A stretch of DNA of 64,000 bases from Lachnospiraceae bacterium (GTDB lineage Bacteria; Bacillota; Clostridia; Oscillospirales; CAG-272): positions 52,931 through 116,930 of the forward strand of contig JAKSPT010000003.1 in assembly GCA_024404495.1 (NCBI GenBank). The letters are read 5' to 3'. Position numbers and translations under genes: made by a program. The notes below the pieces were generated by a model. The model was given only the letters and a program-made list of their open reading frames with translations, was not told where the DNA came from and searched no databases. This document shows, piece after piece, positions 32,400 through 40,862 of the stretch. How positions within the stretch are numbered: the stretch's first letter is position 1; every line of letters starts with the position of its first letter.

Positions 32400-32451
32400 C
32401 CGGCATAAAATATGAAACACGGAACCGTATTTCATTATCATTCTATGCCGG
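32400..32451. repeat. Nested inverted repeats upstream of the cysteine-rich gene
   Basis: CCGGCATA (32400-32407) and TATGCCGG (32444-32451) are exact inverted copies flanking a second near-perfect palindrome, GAAACACGG (32414-32422) and CCGTATTTC (32425-32433). On the minus strand CATAGAAT (32447-32440), a SigE-like -10, overlaps the outer repeat. The element could be an operator or a 5' leader hairpin. Confidence 0.6.
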
Positions 32452-32477
32452 AATGCGAAAGATGACCGGGGTTCCTG

Positions 32478-32511
32478 AAAAAAAGCGCCGCCAAGCGCAA
32501 ACCCGGCGGCG
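32478..32511 (-). terminator. Terminator after the P-loop protein gene
   Basis: On the minus strand CGCCGCC pairs with GGCGGCG around a 12-base loop and is followed by TTTTTTT, 18 bases after the stop codon. Confidence 0.93.
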
Positions 32512-32529
32512 TATGGTTCGGTTATGGGA

Positions 32530-32937
32530 TCAGATCATCGCGCGGAGATCTTCCGGCAGAGACTCGACGGTGGCGGAGATCGTCATCACGGCGTTGATTT
32601 CCTTCGCGGAAATCAGCTTTTCGGTCTTGCGGACGAAATCGACGAGAGCGTCCATATCGTTCTTGCAGATCTTGAGCGCGGAATCAATGAAGAGGTCGGT
32701 CACGTCGTTGTTGCTGGCAAGAATACCGGCAACGAAGCCGTAGAACGCGTCGGCGTCGGAGATGCCGTACTCATCGGTATCGATCAGGCGAGCCTGATAC
32801 TTCACTTCGTGGATCAGCTTATTTCCTTTTTCGAGGCAGACGACGGAGCCGGTGCTCTCGTTGACTTTCATATTGACAAGGTCGATCAGAGTTTTCGTTT
32901 TGCCGGAGCCTTTCAGACCTACAATCAGTTTCAGCAT
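32530..32937 (-). CDS. Small P-loop ATPase-like protein of Clostridia, unknown function
   Basis: A 135-residue protein starting LKLIVGLKGSGKTKTLID, a clear Walker A motif (GLKGSGKT), followed by VVCLEKGNKLIHEVKYQARLIDTDEY and a Walker B-like TDLFIDSALKI. It resembles thymidine kinase/twitching-type mini P-loop proteins common and unnamed in Clostridia. GGAGGAAC precedes the ATG. It follows pgi after 37 bases and is probably co-transcribed. The nucleotide-binding role is seen in the motif; nothing more can be said. Confidence 0.78.
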   Translation of the reverse strand: MLKLIVGLKGSGKTKTLIDLVNMKVNESTGSVVCLEKGNKLIHEVKYQARLIDTDEYGISDADAFYGFVAGILASNNDVTDLFIDSALKICKNDMDALVDFVRKTEKLISAKEINAVMTISATVESLPEDLRAMI

Positions 32938-32974
32938 TTCAATGTTCCTCCATGTAATGATTTATAAAGTATCC

Positions 32975-34318
32975 TTAACGGATTCTTTTCAGAAGTTCCG
33001 CACGGCGTGCTTCGTGCTGTGCGCCGGGCTTGCCGAGAAGCGCGTACATATTGTTCTTATAGCCTTCCACGCCGGGCTGGTCAAACGGATTGACGCCGAG
33101 CAGGTAGCCGGAGAGGGCGCAGGCAAACTCGAAGAAGTAAACGAGGTAGCCGAAGTGGTAAGCGTCGCGGGCGCCGATCTCAAGAACGATATTCGGAACG
33201 CCGCCGTCGCTGTGCGCGAGCGCGGTCGCGACGAACGCGCTGTCGCAGACGAAATCGAGATTCTTTCCGGAGAGGAAGTTCAGTCCGTCGATGTTCTCGG
33301 GATCGTCGGGGATCGCGATGGGATCTGCCTCGGTACCGACCGAAAGGACGGTCTCGAAGATATTGCGTCTGCCCTGCTGGATGATCTGTCCGAGGGAGTG
33401 CAGGTCGGTGGAGAAGACGACGGAGGTCGGGAAAATGCCCTTTCCGTCCTTGCCTTCGGATTCGCCGTAAAGCTGCTTCCACCACTCGCCGAACTGGTCG
33501 AGCGAGGGATCGTAAGCGGCGAGGATCTCGATCGCCTTGCCCTGTCCGTACAGATAGTTGCGGAGGACGGCGTATCTCGCGCAGGCGTTGTCGCAGGAAG
33601 CGTCGGAAGCGTACGCGGCTCTCGCGTCGGCGGCGCCCTTCATCATCGCTTCGACGTCGATGCCGGCAACGGCGATGGGGAGCAGACCGACTGCGGTCAG
33701 AACGGAATATCTTCCGCCGACGTCATCCGGAACGACGAAGGTCTCGTAGCCGCGGTCGACGGCGAGCTTGCGGAGCTGTCCGCGCGCCTTGTCGGTCGTG
33801 ACGAAGATGCGGTCCTTCGCGCCCTCGGCGCCGTATTTCTTTTCGATGAGACCGCGGAAAATGCGGAACGCGACGGCAGGCTCGGTGGTGGTACCGGACT
33901 TGGAGATCACGTTGACGCAGACGTCCTTCCCCTCGCAGAGGCGAAGCAGATCGTTCAGATAAGAGGAGGAGAGGTTATTTCCGGCAAATACGACCGCCGG
34001 ACCGCTGCCCGGAAGCTGATTTGCCATGGAACCCTTGACGAATTCGATCGCCGCACGCGCACCGAGGTAGGAACCGCCGATGCCGATAACGACAAAAATA
34101 TCGCAGGACGATCTGATCTTCTCCGCCGCCTTCTGAATCCTCGCGAACTCATCCTTGTCGTAATTGACCGGCAGATCGACCCAGCCGAGAAAATCGTTCC
34201 CGGCACCGCTGCGATTGATCACGGTCTGATAGCAGCCTCTGACCTGCTCGGAAAGAGCGCCGAAGGCTTTTTCATCCGCGATCCCGTTGAAATATTTCTC
34301 ATTGAGATTCAATGCCAT
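32975..34318 (-). CDS. pgi: Glucose-6-phosphate isomerase
   Basis: A 447-residue phosphoglucose isomerase that interconverts glucose-6-phosphate and fructose-6-phosphate in glycolysis. The SIS-fold blocks are [54 protein letters not shown], the catalytic-site [18 protein letters not shown], and [20 protein letters not shown]. The length matches the short Firmicutes form. The ATG at 34318 follows AAAGGG by nine bases; an in-frame ATG nine bases earlier lies on top of that site. A consensus promoter is at 34351-34379. Confidence 0.97.
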   Translation of the reverse strand: MALNLNEKYFNGIADEKAFGALSEQVRGCYQTVINRSGAGNDFLGWVDLPVNYDKDEFARIQKAAEKIRSSCDIFVVIGIGGSYLGARAAIEFVKGSMANQLPGSGPAVVFAGNNLSSSYLNDLLRLCEGKDVCVNVISKSGTTTEPAVAFRIFRGLIEKKYGAEGAKDRIFVTTDKARGQLRKLAVDRGYETFVVPDDVGGRYSVLTAVGLLPIAVAGIDVEAMMKGAADARAAYASDASCDNACARYAVLRNYLYGQGKAIEILAAYDPSLDQFGEWWKQLYGESEGKDGKGIFPTSVVFSTDLHSLGQIIQQGRRNIFETVLSVGTEADPIAIPDDPENIDGLNFLSGKNLDFVCDSAFVATALAHSDGGVPNIVLEIGARDAYHFGYLVYFFEFACALSGYLLGVNPFDQPGVEGYKNNMYALLGKPGAQHEARRAELLKRIR

Positions 34319-34350
34319 AAGGATCATCCCTTTACTATTATACTGATTGT

Positions 34351-34379
34351 ATTATACATCAGAAGAGCCTTTTTTGCAA
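34351..34379 (-). promoter_or_regulatory. pgi promoter
   Basis: Minus strand TTGCAA (34379-34374), a 17-base spacer, TATAAT (34356-34351), 33 bases before the pgi start. Confidence 0.85.
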
Positions 34380-34478
34380 GAGTTTTTTTGTAAGAATTTG
34401 TATTTTCGGCAGAATTAACATTATTTTCATACATCAAAGAGTCCCCGCAGCCTCTCGGGCGTGCGGGGACCGTGCGGT

Positions 34479-36020
34479 TTACAGAATACCGTGCTGTTTG
34501 ATGAACGCGGTGAGCTTATCCGCGGCGGCACGGTGTCCCGAAAGATCGGGATGGTAGTCGTGCCCGTTCAGATTCTGCGGGAGCTCACAGTAGTAAAAGC
34601 CCGCGTCTTCCCCGCCGAGATCATGAACGACGCCCTCAAGCTGTTTCGTATAAGACGGCTGCATACCGGTGACGTAGACGATCTTCGCGTCGGGATGCAT
34701 TTCCTTCGCCTGAAGCCCGAGCGCCATAAGCGCATCAAGGATCACGTCGTCGCGGATGCCCTTTCCCGCCTTGTTTTCCCAGTCGTTCGTACCCATATTG
34801 ATCACGACGAGATCGGCTTTTCTGGAATCGGAGCAGTCGTAGTCCTTTTCGTTGACGCGGGGATAGTTCCGGTAAACGTCACCCATCACGATCGTCTGCG
34901 GACCGCATACGACGCCGATGCCCTGAATGGCGACGACCGAATAATCCGCACCGAAGTTCTTTGCCGTCAGGTCACAGTAGGACAGCGTGGAATCCTGGAA
35001 CAGCGGACAGCCGCCCCATTCTCCCTCGGCAATCACCTCGGAAAGGTTGCCGAAGCCGGTCGTCAGAGAGTCACCGATGAATTCGATATAGTGCTCCGCG
35101 TTTTCGGGCGGATTGCGGAGCGCGCCGTCAAGGCGGATTTCGCTGACGTAAATATCTCCGCGATCCCATTCGGTCTGACGGACGATCGAGAAGGTATGCG
35201 TCCCCTCGGGAAGACCGTCCGCGAGGACGAGCTCGGTGTCGCCCGCTTCGTTGACGTGAAGGCGCTCCTCAAGACGGTTGCCGTCAACGTACACGGTAAA
35301 GAAGACGCCCCAGTTTCCGCCTCCGACGTTGCCGCCCGCGGTAATCACGACGCTGACCTTTCCCTTGCATTCCGCCGTGAATTCAAACGAGGTCGAGCTG
35401 CAAAGCAAAGACAGCCCGTTTTCGGAAAGCCGCGTTCTTCCCTGCGACTTGAACCAGCCGCCGATCTTGCTGACGTAATAAACGCCGTTCACGGGTCCGT
35501 CCGTCACGGAATATTCCCCCTTCATAATAAGCTGCTCCTCATAAACGTTACCGTCCTCCCCGGGCTTCAGCGCGGCAAGCAGTTTACTGACGGCGATCGC
35601 CGTGCAGGTGTCGTCCTTTCCGAGTACGACTAACTTGTTTCCGATCTTTCTTACCTCGTAGCCGTTATCCGGAAGCGAATCGTAAACCGCCGTGCTCTCG
35701 GCACGGTTGGTCAGACCGACGAGGATCTCGGGAACGGACGCGTAATTCTCAAGGGAATCGGTTCTGCCGATAAAATCGGTCGCCATCTCCATTTCTTTTC
35801 CGGAATACGCCTCAAGCCCCTTGCGGAGACTGACGAAAGATTCGGTCAGCATATCGGAGCAGTAGTCGGGACGGACAAGAGAATAGTGCTGCGCACCGCT
35901 TTCGTCAAACAGAACGAACGGCGTTTTGTTGCCGTCGTCCGGTTTTTCTCCGGGTTTGCCGCAGGACGGCAGCGCAAACACAAAAAGCGCGGCAAGCAGG
36001 AAGCATAGGATTCTTTTCAC
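34479..36020 (-). CDS. SGNH/GDSL hydrolase lipoprotein, carbohydrate esterase family 2-like
   Basis: A 513-residue exported lipoprotein (signal ILCFLLAALFVFALPSC, lipobox LPSC). Residues about 30-160 form an extra N-terminal domain with VPEILVGLTNRAES and GYEVRKIGNKLVVLG, like domain 2 of GH20/GH67 enzymes. About 175-300 is a jelly-roll typical of CE2, and the SGNH domain follows with S318 in EFIGDSLTTGFG, the Asn block NMGTNDWEN, and the Asp/His of DYHPDLSGH near 488-490. CE2 enzymes remove acetyl groups from xylan or glucomannan. The start is GTG with GAGG seven bases upstream. It follows queT after nine bases. The combination with the extra N-terminal domain is unusual. Confidence 0.85.
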   Translation of the reverse strand: MKRILCFLLAALFVFALPSCGKPGEKPDDGNKTPFVLFDESGAQHYSLVRPDYCSDMLTESFVSLRKGLEAYSGKEMEMATDFIGRTDSLENYASVPEILVGLTNRAESTAVYDSLPDNGYEVRKIGNKLVVLGKDDTCTAIAVSKLLAALKPGEDGNVYEEQLIMKGEYSVTDGPVNGVYYVSKIGGWFKSQGRTRLSENGLSLLCSSTSFEFTAECKGKVSVVITAGGNVGGGNWGVFFTVYVDGNRLEERLHVNEAGDTELVLADGLPEGTHTFSIVRQTEWDRGDIYVSEIRLDGALRNPPENAEHYIEFIGDSLTTGFGNLSEVIAEGEWGGCPLFQDSTLSYCDLTAKNFGADYSVVAIQGIGVVCGPQTIVMGDVYRNYPRVNEKDYDCSDSRKADLVVINMGTNDWENKAGKGIRDDVILDALMALGLQAKEMHPDAKIVYVTGMQPSYTKQLEGVVHDLGGEDAGFYYCELPQNLNGHDYHPDLSGHRAAADKLTAFIKQHGIL

Positions 36021-36029
36021 AATAACACC

Positions 36030-36515
36030 TCACGAATCAAAAAGTCGGTCACGGTAACGGTCAAGCACGCGGAAAAGGAGAAGTCCGAGCAGCCCGGCGG
36101 TCAGCGCCTCGGAAAGAAGGGTCGTTCCGAAAAAGAAGAGGTAAGTTCCCTCCAGCCGATAGACGAAAAGGAATATCAGCGGCAGCACGGCGGCGTTCAG
36201 AAGCACGGGCGGCAGAACGGCGGGCAGCGGCATTTTTTTAAGAAGCCTCGTCAATATCGCCGCTGTCAGAGTCACGGCGGTGCCGATCACGGTATCGAGC
36301 GGCGCGCAGGAGGAAAGAAGGTTAGCCGCGAGACAGCCGACGGCAAGGCCCGGGACGGCGCAGGGGGTAAAGACGGGCAGGATCGTCAAAGCCTCGGAAA
36401 GGCGAAGCTGAATTGCCGAAACCGAAAACTGACCCGTCACAAGCGTCAAAGCCGCGTAGAGCGCGGCGATCATCGCGCTTTCGGTCAGAAACCGAACGCT
36501 TTTGTTTTTGCGCAT
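36030..36515 (-). CDS. queT: QueT family preQ1/queuosine-precursor ECF transporter S component
   Basis: A 161-residue membrane protein with about five segments. The family signature ALYAALTLVTGQFSVSAIQLRLSEALTILPVF is present in pieces (YAALTLVTGQFS, IQLRLSEALTILP), then AVPGLAVGCLAANL. QueT proteins are substrate-binding subunits of energy-coupling-factor transporters for queuosine precursors. A preQ1 class I riboswitch directly upstream supports this function independently. The ribosome site TAAGGAG lies within the riboswitch tail, so repression is likely at translation initiation. The ECF ATPases are not in the window. Confidence 0.92.
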   Translation of the reverse strand: MRKNKSVRFLTESAMIAALYAALTLVTGQFSVSAIQLRLSEALTILPVFTPCAVPGLAVGCLAANLLSSCAPLDTVIGTAVTLTAAILTRLLKKMPLPAVLPPVLLNAAVLPLIFLFVYRLEGTYLFFFGTTLLSEALTAGLLGLLLFRVLDRYRDRLFDS

Positions 36516-36525
36516 GGGGAAAACT

Positions 36526-36566
36526 CCTTAGTTTTGTTTAAGGTGAGGATGGTCACGAACTCACCG
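36526..36566 (-). promoter_or_regulatory. preQ1 class I riboswitch
   Basis: On the minus strand GGTGAG (36565-36560) pairs with CTCACC (36547-36542) as P1; the loop holds TTCGTGACCATC; the A-rich tail TTAAACAAAACTAAGGAG folds back as in the H-type pseudoknot and contains the Shine-Dalgarno AAGGAG. The hairpin plus AAAC/AAAACTAAGG tail is the class I pattern, and the gene controlled is queT. Confidence 0.85.
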
Positions 36567-36574
36567 GATTCTTT

Positions 36575-36603
36575 ATTATACCACAGTATTTCCAAAAGGT
36601 CAA
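36575..36603 (-). promoter_or_regulatory. queT promoter, -35 overlapping the GH106-like stop codon
   Basis: Minus strand TTGACC (36603-36598), a 17-base spacer, TATAAT (36580-36575). The -35 overlaps the stop codon (36602-36600) of the glycosidase gene, so queT has its own transcript inside an otherwise continuous minus-strand run. Confidence 0.85.
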
Positions 36604-39521
36604 GAACCGAAATTGATGCCGAAGCGCATAAAGGAATACCGGTCGGGATACGAACCGCATTTTCCGTCCTGCCATTGCTTTTCGAGGGAGAAAACGTTCG
36701 GTCCGACGGCGTAGGGCTCCGGGTCGGGAAAATGGTGCGGTCCGAGCAGATTACGGCGGGAATTGCACAGCGTCAGACGGACGTCGTTTTCCCCGTCGTA
36801 AAGAACGCCGGAAAGGTCGAACCGATCGTCAAAGAGCGCGTCGCCCATATCTTTCCCGTTCACGGTAAGAGACGCCGCGGCAAATCTGCCGCCGAGGCGG
36901 AGCACCGTCGGCATTCCGGGATGCCACGCGATCCTGCCCTTCACGGTCATCTCTCCGGTGAAGAACGGATACCCGTCGCGCAGGGGGTCCTTCAGATCCA
37001 CGGTATCCTTCTGAGCGGTCAGCGCAAACCCGCCGTCGCAGAGGACGGTTCCCCGCACCGATTCGGTAAACGGCGCGTCCTCTTCCACCCCGAACGAGCC
37101 GAAGAGATACACCGGCTCGATCTCGGTATCGAAGGAAAGACAGTTCCGGAGCGATTCGGAAACGCCGCCGTAGAGAACGTAATAGACGTAATCCCGCTGA
37201 TGGTACGGAAATTCAAAGGTGAGCAGATTTTCGCCCTTCACGGCATACCGGGCGATATCGTAGGTCATGAAGCTGCGGTCAAGACGGTATTCCCCGTTCG
37301 GTCCGACGGGGTGACCGTTGACCGTGACCGACGAATAAGGAAGCGGCTCCGCGACGGCAAGCAACTTTTCGGGGTTTTCCTTCACCCGGAAACGATAGGT
37401 CAGCTTCACGTTTCCGTGATAGCGCTCCCGGAGAAGCCCGTCCTTGATGCCCATCACGGCGATCCCGGTCTTCTTTCCGGTTTCCGTTTCGTAATCGGCG
37501 TAATCGAGAACGATCATATTCTCGGGCTTCGTTTCAAAGCGCATTTCGTCGGGGAGGGACAGATACGCTTCCACGCCGGAAGTATCAAACGGCAGAGCGC
37601 CCGCGTCCTTTTCGGTCAGAAGCACCGAGGCGGAATCCCCGAGGCTGACGAGAACGGTGCAGGACCCGTCGGCTTCCCTTCTTGTACGGAGCGGCAGATA
37701 GGTCATCGTATTGAGATCGAGCGCCGAAAGAGCGGCGGCGCTTTTCAGATTGACCCGAAGATCGCGGAAGGTGCCGCTGCCGGTATTGGCAAGGAAGATC
37801 AGCCTTCCCTCCTCCGTCTTTCGCATCGCGGTATGCAGATACGCGTTCTTTCCGTCCTCCGTTCTGACGGTCAGACCGGAAACGCCGTCCAGTTCGTCAA
37901 GCGACATATTCGGCTTGAGGAAGGAAAGGTCCGCTTTTCTGCCGTCGATACGGTCGGGCAGTCTGCCGAAGGCGGCTAATTTTCCGCCGGCGGCAAGGTA
38001 TTCCTCAAGGATCGCCGCCGTCGTTCCGTCGATCGTTTCGCAGTCGGGGAGCACGACGACGGAATACCGGCAGTTCCCGAGCACGATTTCATTTCCGTCG
38101 GCTTTCCCGTATTTCGCGAGCAGCGTCTCGTCCCCGAAATGGTAGGGGATCTGCCGTTCGGTAAAGGTTCTGACCAGACGGTCAAGCTCTCCGTCAAGCC
38201 TGCCGAGCTTCTCCTGAAAACGGATATAATGCAGATACGCCGAGCGGATCGGGTGCAGGACGAGCACCGGCGCGTATTCCTCCCCGACCGACAGCGCCGC
38301 GCCGAGACGGTTGAAATAGGTATTGAACGGAAGGAGATATTTCTGCCACGGATTGTGGTCGGAATAATGGCAGGGGTAATCGCGCTTTCTCTGTCCGCGG
38401 ATCGAATAGGAATACAGATGCTGACACATCAGATTGACGCCGTTCGCGTACTGCATTTCGGCGATACGCTTCAGTTCGCCGGGGGTCACGTCCCAGCCGC
38501 AGCAGGCAAACATTTCGGATAAGGCGTACTTTTTCCCGAGCTGCGCGCAGACCGAACCGAGCTGCTTCGGCGCGAGCGCGTTCGCGATCCCTCTGCCGAG
38601 ATAGTCGATACCCGGAATATGCTCGTATTCGTAAAACGGCATCACGCCGCCGCAGCACATCATCTGCCCGGAAAGCGAGGATTCCTCCACGGCGTGACCG
38701 GTGATCTTTACGCCGTGTTCCCCGCACCATTCGTAAATCGGACGGATGAAGCCGTTCGTAAACAGACGGTGCAGAAGGAGATAGTAATCGTAGCGGAATT
38801 CCTCCGCTCCGTCGTAATCGAAGAACAGCGCCGCGAGACCGGGAAGCAGCGGATACCCGTATTCCTTTTCAAAAATCGAGGGAAGCGTATCGGAATAGGG
38901 CGTGTTCCAGCGGTAATACTGCGGCTCGTCGGTAAAAAAGCCGGGCATCACGGTACCGAAATCGGCTGCGGAAAGCCGCTTTTCGTACACCTCGTGGGTC
39001 GCCTCGATGAATTTTCTTGTGATTTCGGGATTGAGCGTATCGACGTAGCTTTCGTCGTACCCGCGGCGGATCAGGATAAAGTCGTTCCCCTCGGAAAACG
39101 CGGGAAGGAATTCCATTCCGTCTTCGGTCTTCCGGAATACGGCAAGCACGTCGGGATCGTTTACCGGATAGGCTTTTCCCGTCTCGGCGGTCAGAAACGC
39201 CGCGAGATTTTCGCGGTCGCGCAGAAGGATCCCGCCCGCAAAGCCGCTCGGCCAGCCGTTTTCGTCGTAGGACCAAGCCTCCATCCCGAGCTTTTCCGCC
39301 TCGCGGACGCAGGTCTCCACGGCGTGAAACCATTCGTCAGACAGATATTCGGTTTCCAATCCGCCGCGCGCGTGCATAAAGAAGCCCTTCATTTTCAGAT
39401 CGTGCATATTGCCGATCTGACGGCGCAGCTCCCCGTCTTCAAGCTTATCGTTCCAGCTCCAGAAGGGGATGCTGCCGTGGTTCATTTCCTCCGCAAGAAT
39501 CGTCTGCTGCAGTTTGTCCAT
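36600..39521 (-). CDS. Large glycoside hydrolase, GH106-like (putative alpha-L-rhamnosidase)
   Basis: A 973-residue protein without signal peptide. The N-terminal barrel shows GSIPFWSWNDKLEDGELRRQI, MKGFFMHARGGL, WSYDENGWPSGFAGG, GFFTDEPQYY and a second block with KITGHAVEESSLSGQ; the arrangement of acidic residues in WSYDENGWPSG and FFTDEPQ is that of the Glyco_hydro_106-type family, whose members release L-rhamnose from pectin-type polymers. Two beta-sandwich domains follow, ending in a galactose-binding-like domain. Cleavage specificity is inferred from family. It has its own promoter (39556-39584). Its end carries the queT promoter. Confidence 0.75.
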   Translation of the reverse strand: MDKLQQTILAEEMNHGSIPFWSWNDKLEDGELRRQIGNMHDLKMKGFFMHARGGLETEYLSDEWFHAVETCVREAEKLGMEAWSYDENGWPSGFAGGILLRDRENLAAFLTAETGKAYPVNDPDVLAVFRKTEDGMEFLPAFSEGNDFILIRRGYDESYVDTLNPEITRKFIEATHEVYEKRLSAADFGTVMPGFFTDEPQYYRWNTPYSDTLPSIFEKEYGYPLLPGLAALFFDYDGAEEFRYDYYLLLHRLFTNGFIRPIYEWCGEHGVKITGHAVEESSLSGQMMCCGGVMPFYEYEHIPGIDYLGRGIANALAPKQLGSVCAQLGKKYALSEMFACCGWDVTPGELKRIAEMQYANGVNLMCQHLYSYSIRGQRKRDYPCHYSDHNPWQKYLLPFNTYFNRLGAALSVGEEYAPVLVLHPIRSAYLHYIRFQEKLGRLDGELDRLVRTFTERQIPYHFGDETLLAKYGKADGNEIVLGNCRYSVVVLPDCETIDGTTAAILEEYLAAGGKLAAFGRLPDRIDGRKADLSFLKPNMSLDELDGVSGLTVRTEDGKNAYLHTAMRKTEEGRLIFLANTGSGTFRDLRVNLKSAAALSALDLNTMTYLPLRTRREADGSCTVLVSLGDSASVLLTEKDAGALPFDTSGVEAYLSLPDEMRFETKPENMIVLDYADYETETGKKTGIAVMGIKDGLLRERYHGNVKLTYRFRVKENPEKLLAVAEPLPYSSVTVNGHPVGPNGEYRLDRSFMTYDIARYAVKGENLLTFEFPYHQRDYVYYVLYGGVSESLRNCLSFDTEIEPVYLFGSFGVEEDAPFTESVRGTVLCDGGFALTAQKDTVDLKDPLRDGYPFFTGEMTVKGRIAWHPGMPTVLRLGGRFAAASLTVNGKDMGDALFDDRFDLSGVLYDGENDVRLTLCNSRRNLLGPHHFPDPEPYAVGPNVFSLEKQWQDGKCGSYPDRYSFMRFGINFGS

Positions 39522-39555
39522 CGTTTCATACCGTCCTTACGTTATTCTTTGTCCC

Positions 39556-39584
39556 ATTATACCGCAAACCGTTCCCTTTTTCAA
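39556..39584 (-). promoter_or_regulatory. Promoter for the GH106-like gene
   Basis: Minus strand TTGAAA (39584-39579), a 17-base spacer, TATAAT (39561-39556), 34 bases before the start codon. Confidence 0.82.
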
Positions 39585-39638
39585 GAGTCCGGCGAAAAAC
39601 GGTGCTTCCCGGCATTTTGTCCGAAGGGAGAACCGCCG

Positions 39639-39646
39639 CATACAAT
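39639..39646 (+). promoter_or_regulatory. Candidate SigE -10 element for cotJABC
   Basis: CATACAAT matches the SigE -10 consensus exactly, 73 bases before cotJA. In Bacillus the cotJ operon is known to be under SigE control. No convincing -35 is seen. A small hairpin (GCACC...GGTGC, 39652-39666) follows in the leader. Confidence 0.55.
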
Positions 39647-39718
39647 GTAAGAGCACCGAAAGGTGCCGGAAGAACAAAGAAAGGAAGCTTTCGCAATACG
39701 AAAGAAACGGTAACAAGA

Positions 39719-39964
39719 ATGGACAGATACAGAAACTGCCCCTGCCGGAATCACCGTCCCTCCGCAGCTGCCGCGCCCGTCGGGGCTGCAGTGCGGAATT
39801 CCGTCAGAGAACAGAGCCGTGAGGACAAATACGACGTTCCCGCGATCTCGTTCGTGACGAGTCAGCCCTTCGGGGATCTCTATTCCCCCGAAGAAGGATT
39901 GAACGCGGGAACGATCTTCCGCGGTCTCGATAAGCCGCTCGGCTGCGGGGGGTGCGGAAGATGA
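39719..39964 (+). CDS. cotJA: Spore coat-associated protein CotJA
   Basis: An 81-residue protein. The conserved core ISFVTSQPFGDLYSPEEGL and NAGTIFRGLDKPL matches CotJA (short proteins with the YxxEEALxxGTIFxxLxxPF pattern). It is preceded by a cysteine-containing leader (MDRYRNCPCRNHR) and ends in GCGGCGR. The ribosome binding site is weak. The stop overlaps the cotJB start as ATGA. CotJA helps place CotJC in the coat. Confidence 0.88.
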   Translation: MDRYRNCPCRNHRPSAAAAPVGAAVRNSVREQSREDKYDVPAISFVTSQPFGDLYSPEEGLNAGTIFRGLDKPLGCGGCGR

Positions 39965-40224
39965 ACGCGGGAATGGGAAACGAAAGCCGTGAAAACGACC
40001 GGATGCGCGCGGTCAGCTTCGCGCTCGACGATCTCCGTCTTTATCTCGACACGCATCCCTGCGACGAGGAGGCGCTCCGGCTTTACGGCGATTATACCGA
40101 GGAACGCAGAAAGCTCCTCGCCTCGCGCACGGACTTTTCCGGTTCCGTAAACGCTTACGAACCGAACCTCGCAAACGGATGGGACTGGAACGACGGTCCC
40201 ATGCCGTGGAAAGGAGACAAATAA
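39961..40224 (+). CDS. cotJB: Spore coat protein CotJB
   Basis: An 87-residue protein with the CotJB core AVSFALDDLRLYLDTHPCDEEAL and the terminal block YEPNLANGWDWNDGPMPWKG, which is nearly invariant in the family. The ATG at 39961 overlaps the cotJA stop; an upstream in-frame GTG is possible but the coupled ATG is preferred. CotJC follows after three bases. Confidence 0.94.
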   Translation: MNAGMGNESRENDRMRAVSFALDDLRLYLDTHPCDEEALRLYGDYTEERRKLLASRTDFSGSVNAYEPNLANGWDWNDGPMPWKGDK

Positions 40225-40227
40225 AAA

Positions 40228-40824
40228 ATGTGGGAATATGAAAAAAGACTGCAATTCCCGGTCCGCATCAAGCATCCGGACGCGAGAGCCGCAAAGGTCA
40301 TCATCACACAGTACGGCGGACCCGACGGCGAGCTCGGCGCTTCCCTGCGCTACCTTTCCCAACGGTTCTCCATGCCCGACCCGAGAGTCGCTGGGCTTCT
40401 CACCGATATCGGCACCGAGGAGCTCGCACATCTCGAAATGATCGGTGCGATCGTTCATCAGCTCACGGCGGATCTGACGGTCGAGGAGATCAAGGCGCAG
40501 GGCTTTGCGGATTATTTCGTCGATCACACGGTCGGCGTTTATCCGCAGGCGGCGGGAGGCTTTCCCTTCACGGCGGCGGCGCTCGCCTCAAAAGGTGACC
40601 CGATCACCGATCTCAGCGAGGATATGGGCGCGGAGCAGAAAGCGAGAACGACCTACGACAATATCCTCCGCCTCGTCGACGATCCCGACGTGATCGCCCC
40701 CATCCGCTTCCTCCGGGAGCGTGAGATCGTTCACTATCAGCGCTTCGGCGAAGCGCTCGGCATGGTGACCGACAAGCTCGATCGGAAAAACGTCTACGCG
40801 TTCAATCCGGCTTTCCGCAGATAA
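40228..40824 (+). CDS. cotJC: Spore coat manganese catalase CotJC
   Basis: A 198-residue ferritin-like dimanganese catalase. The metal ligands appear in PDGELGASLRYLSQRF (first Glu), TDIGTEELAHLEMIGAIVHQL (Glu and His of the second helix), DMGAEQKARTTYDNIL and EREIVHYQRFGEAL (Glu and His). CotJC is the active enzyme of the CotJ coat complex, protecting spores from hydrogen peroxide. It is the last gene of the operon and is followed by a strong hairpin terminator. Confidence 0.96.
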   Translation: MWEYEKRLQFPVRIKHPDARAAKVIITQYGGPDGELGASLRYLSQRFSMPDPRVAGLLTDIGTEELAHLEMIGAIVHQLTADLTVEEIKAQGFADYFVDHTVGVYPQAAGGFPFTAAALASKGDPITDLSEDMGAEQKARTTYDNILRLVDDPDVIAPIRFLREREIVHYQRFGEALGMVTDKLDRKNVYAFNPAFRR

Positions 40825-40860
40825 AACGGGGCTGCTGCACGTTTGTGCAGCAGCCCGTTT
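40825..40860. terminator. Terminator between cotJC and gpsA
   Basis: AACGGGGCTGCTGCAC pairs with GTGCAGCAGCCCGTT around GTTT (the loop at 40841-40844); the core 12-base arm is perfect. It serves both convergent genes. Confidence 0.93.
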
Positions 40861-40862
40861 AT

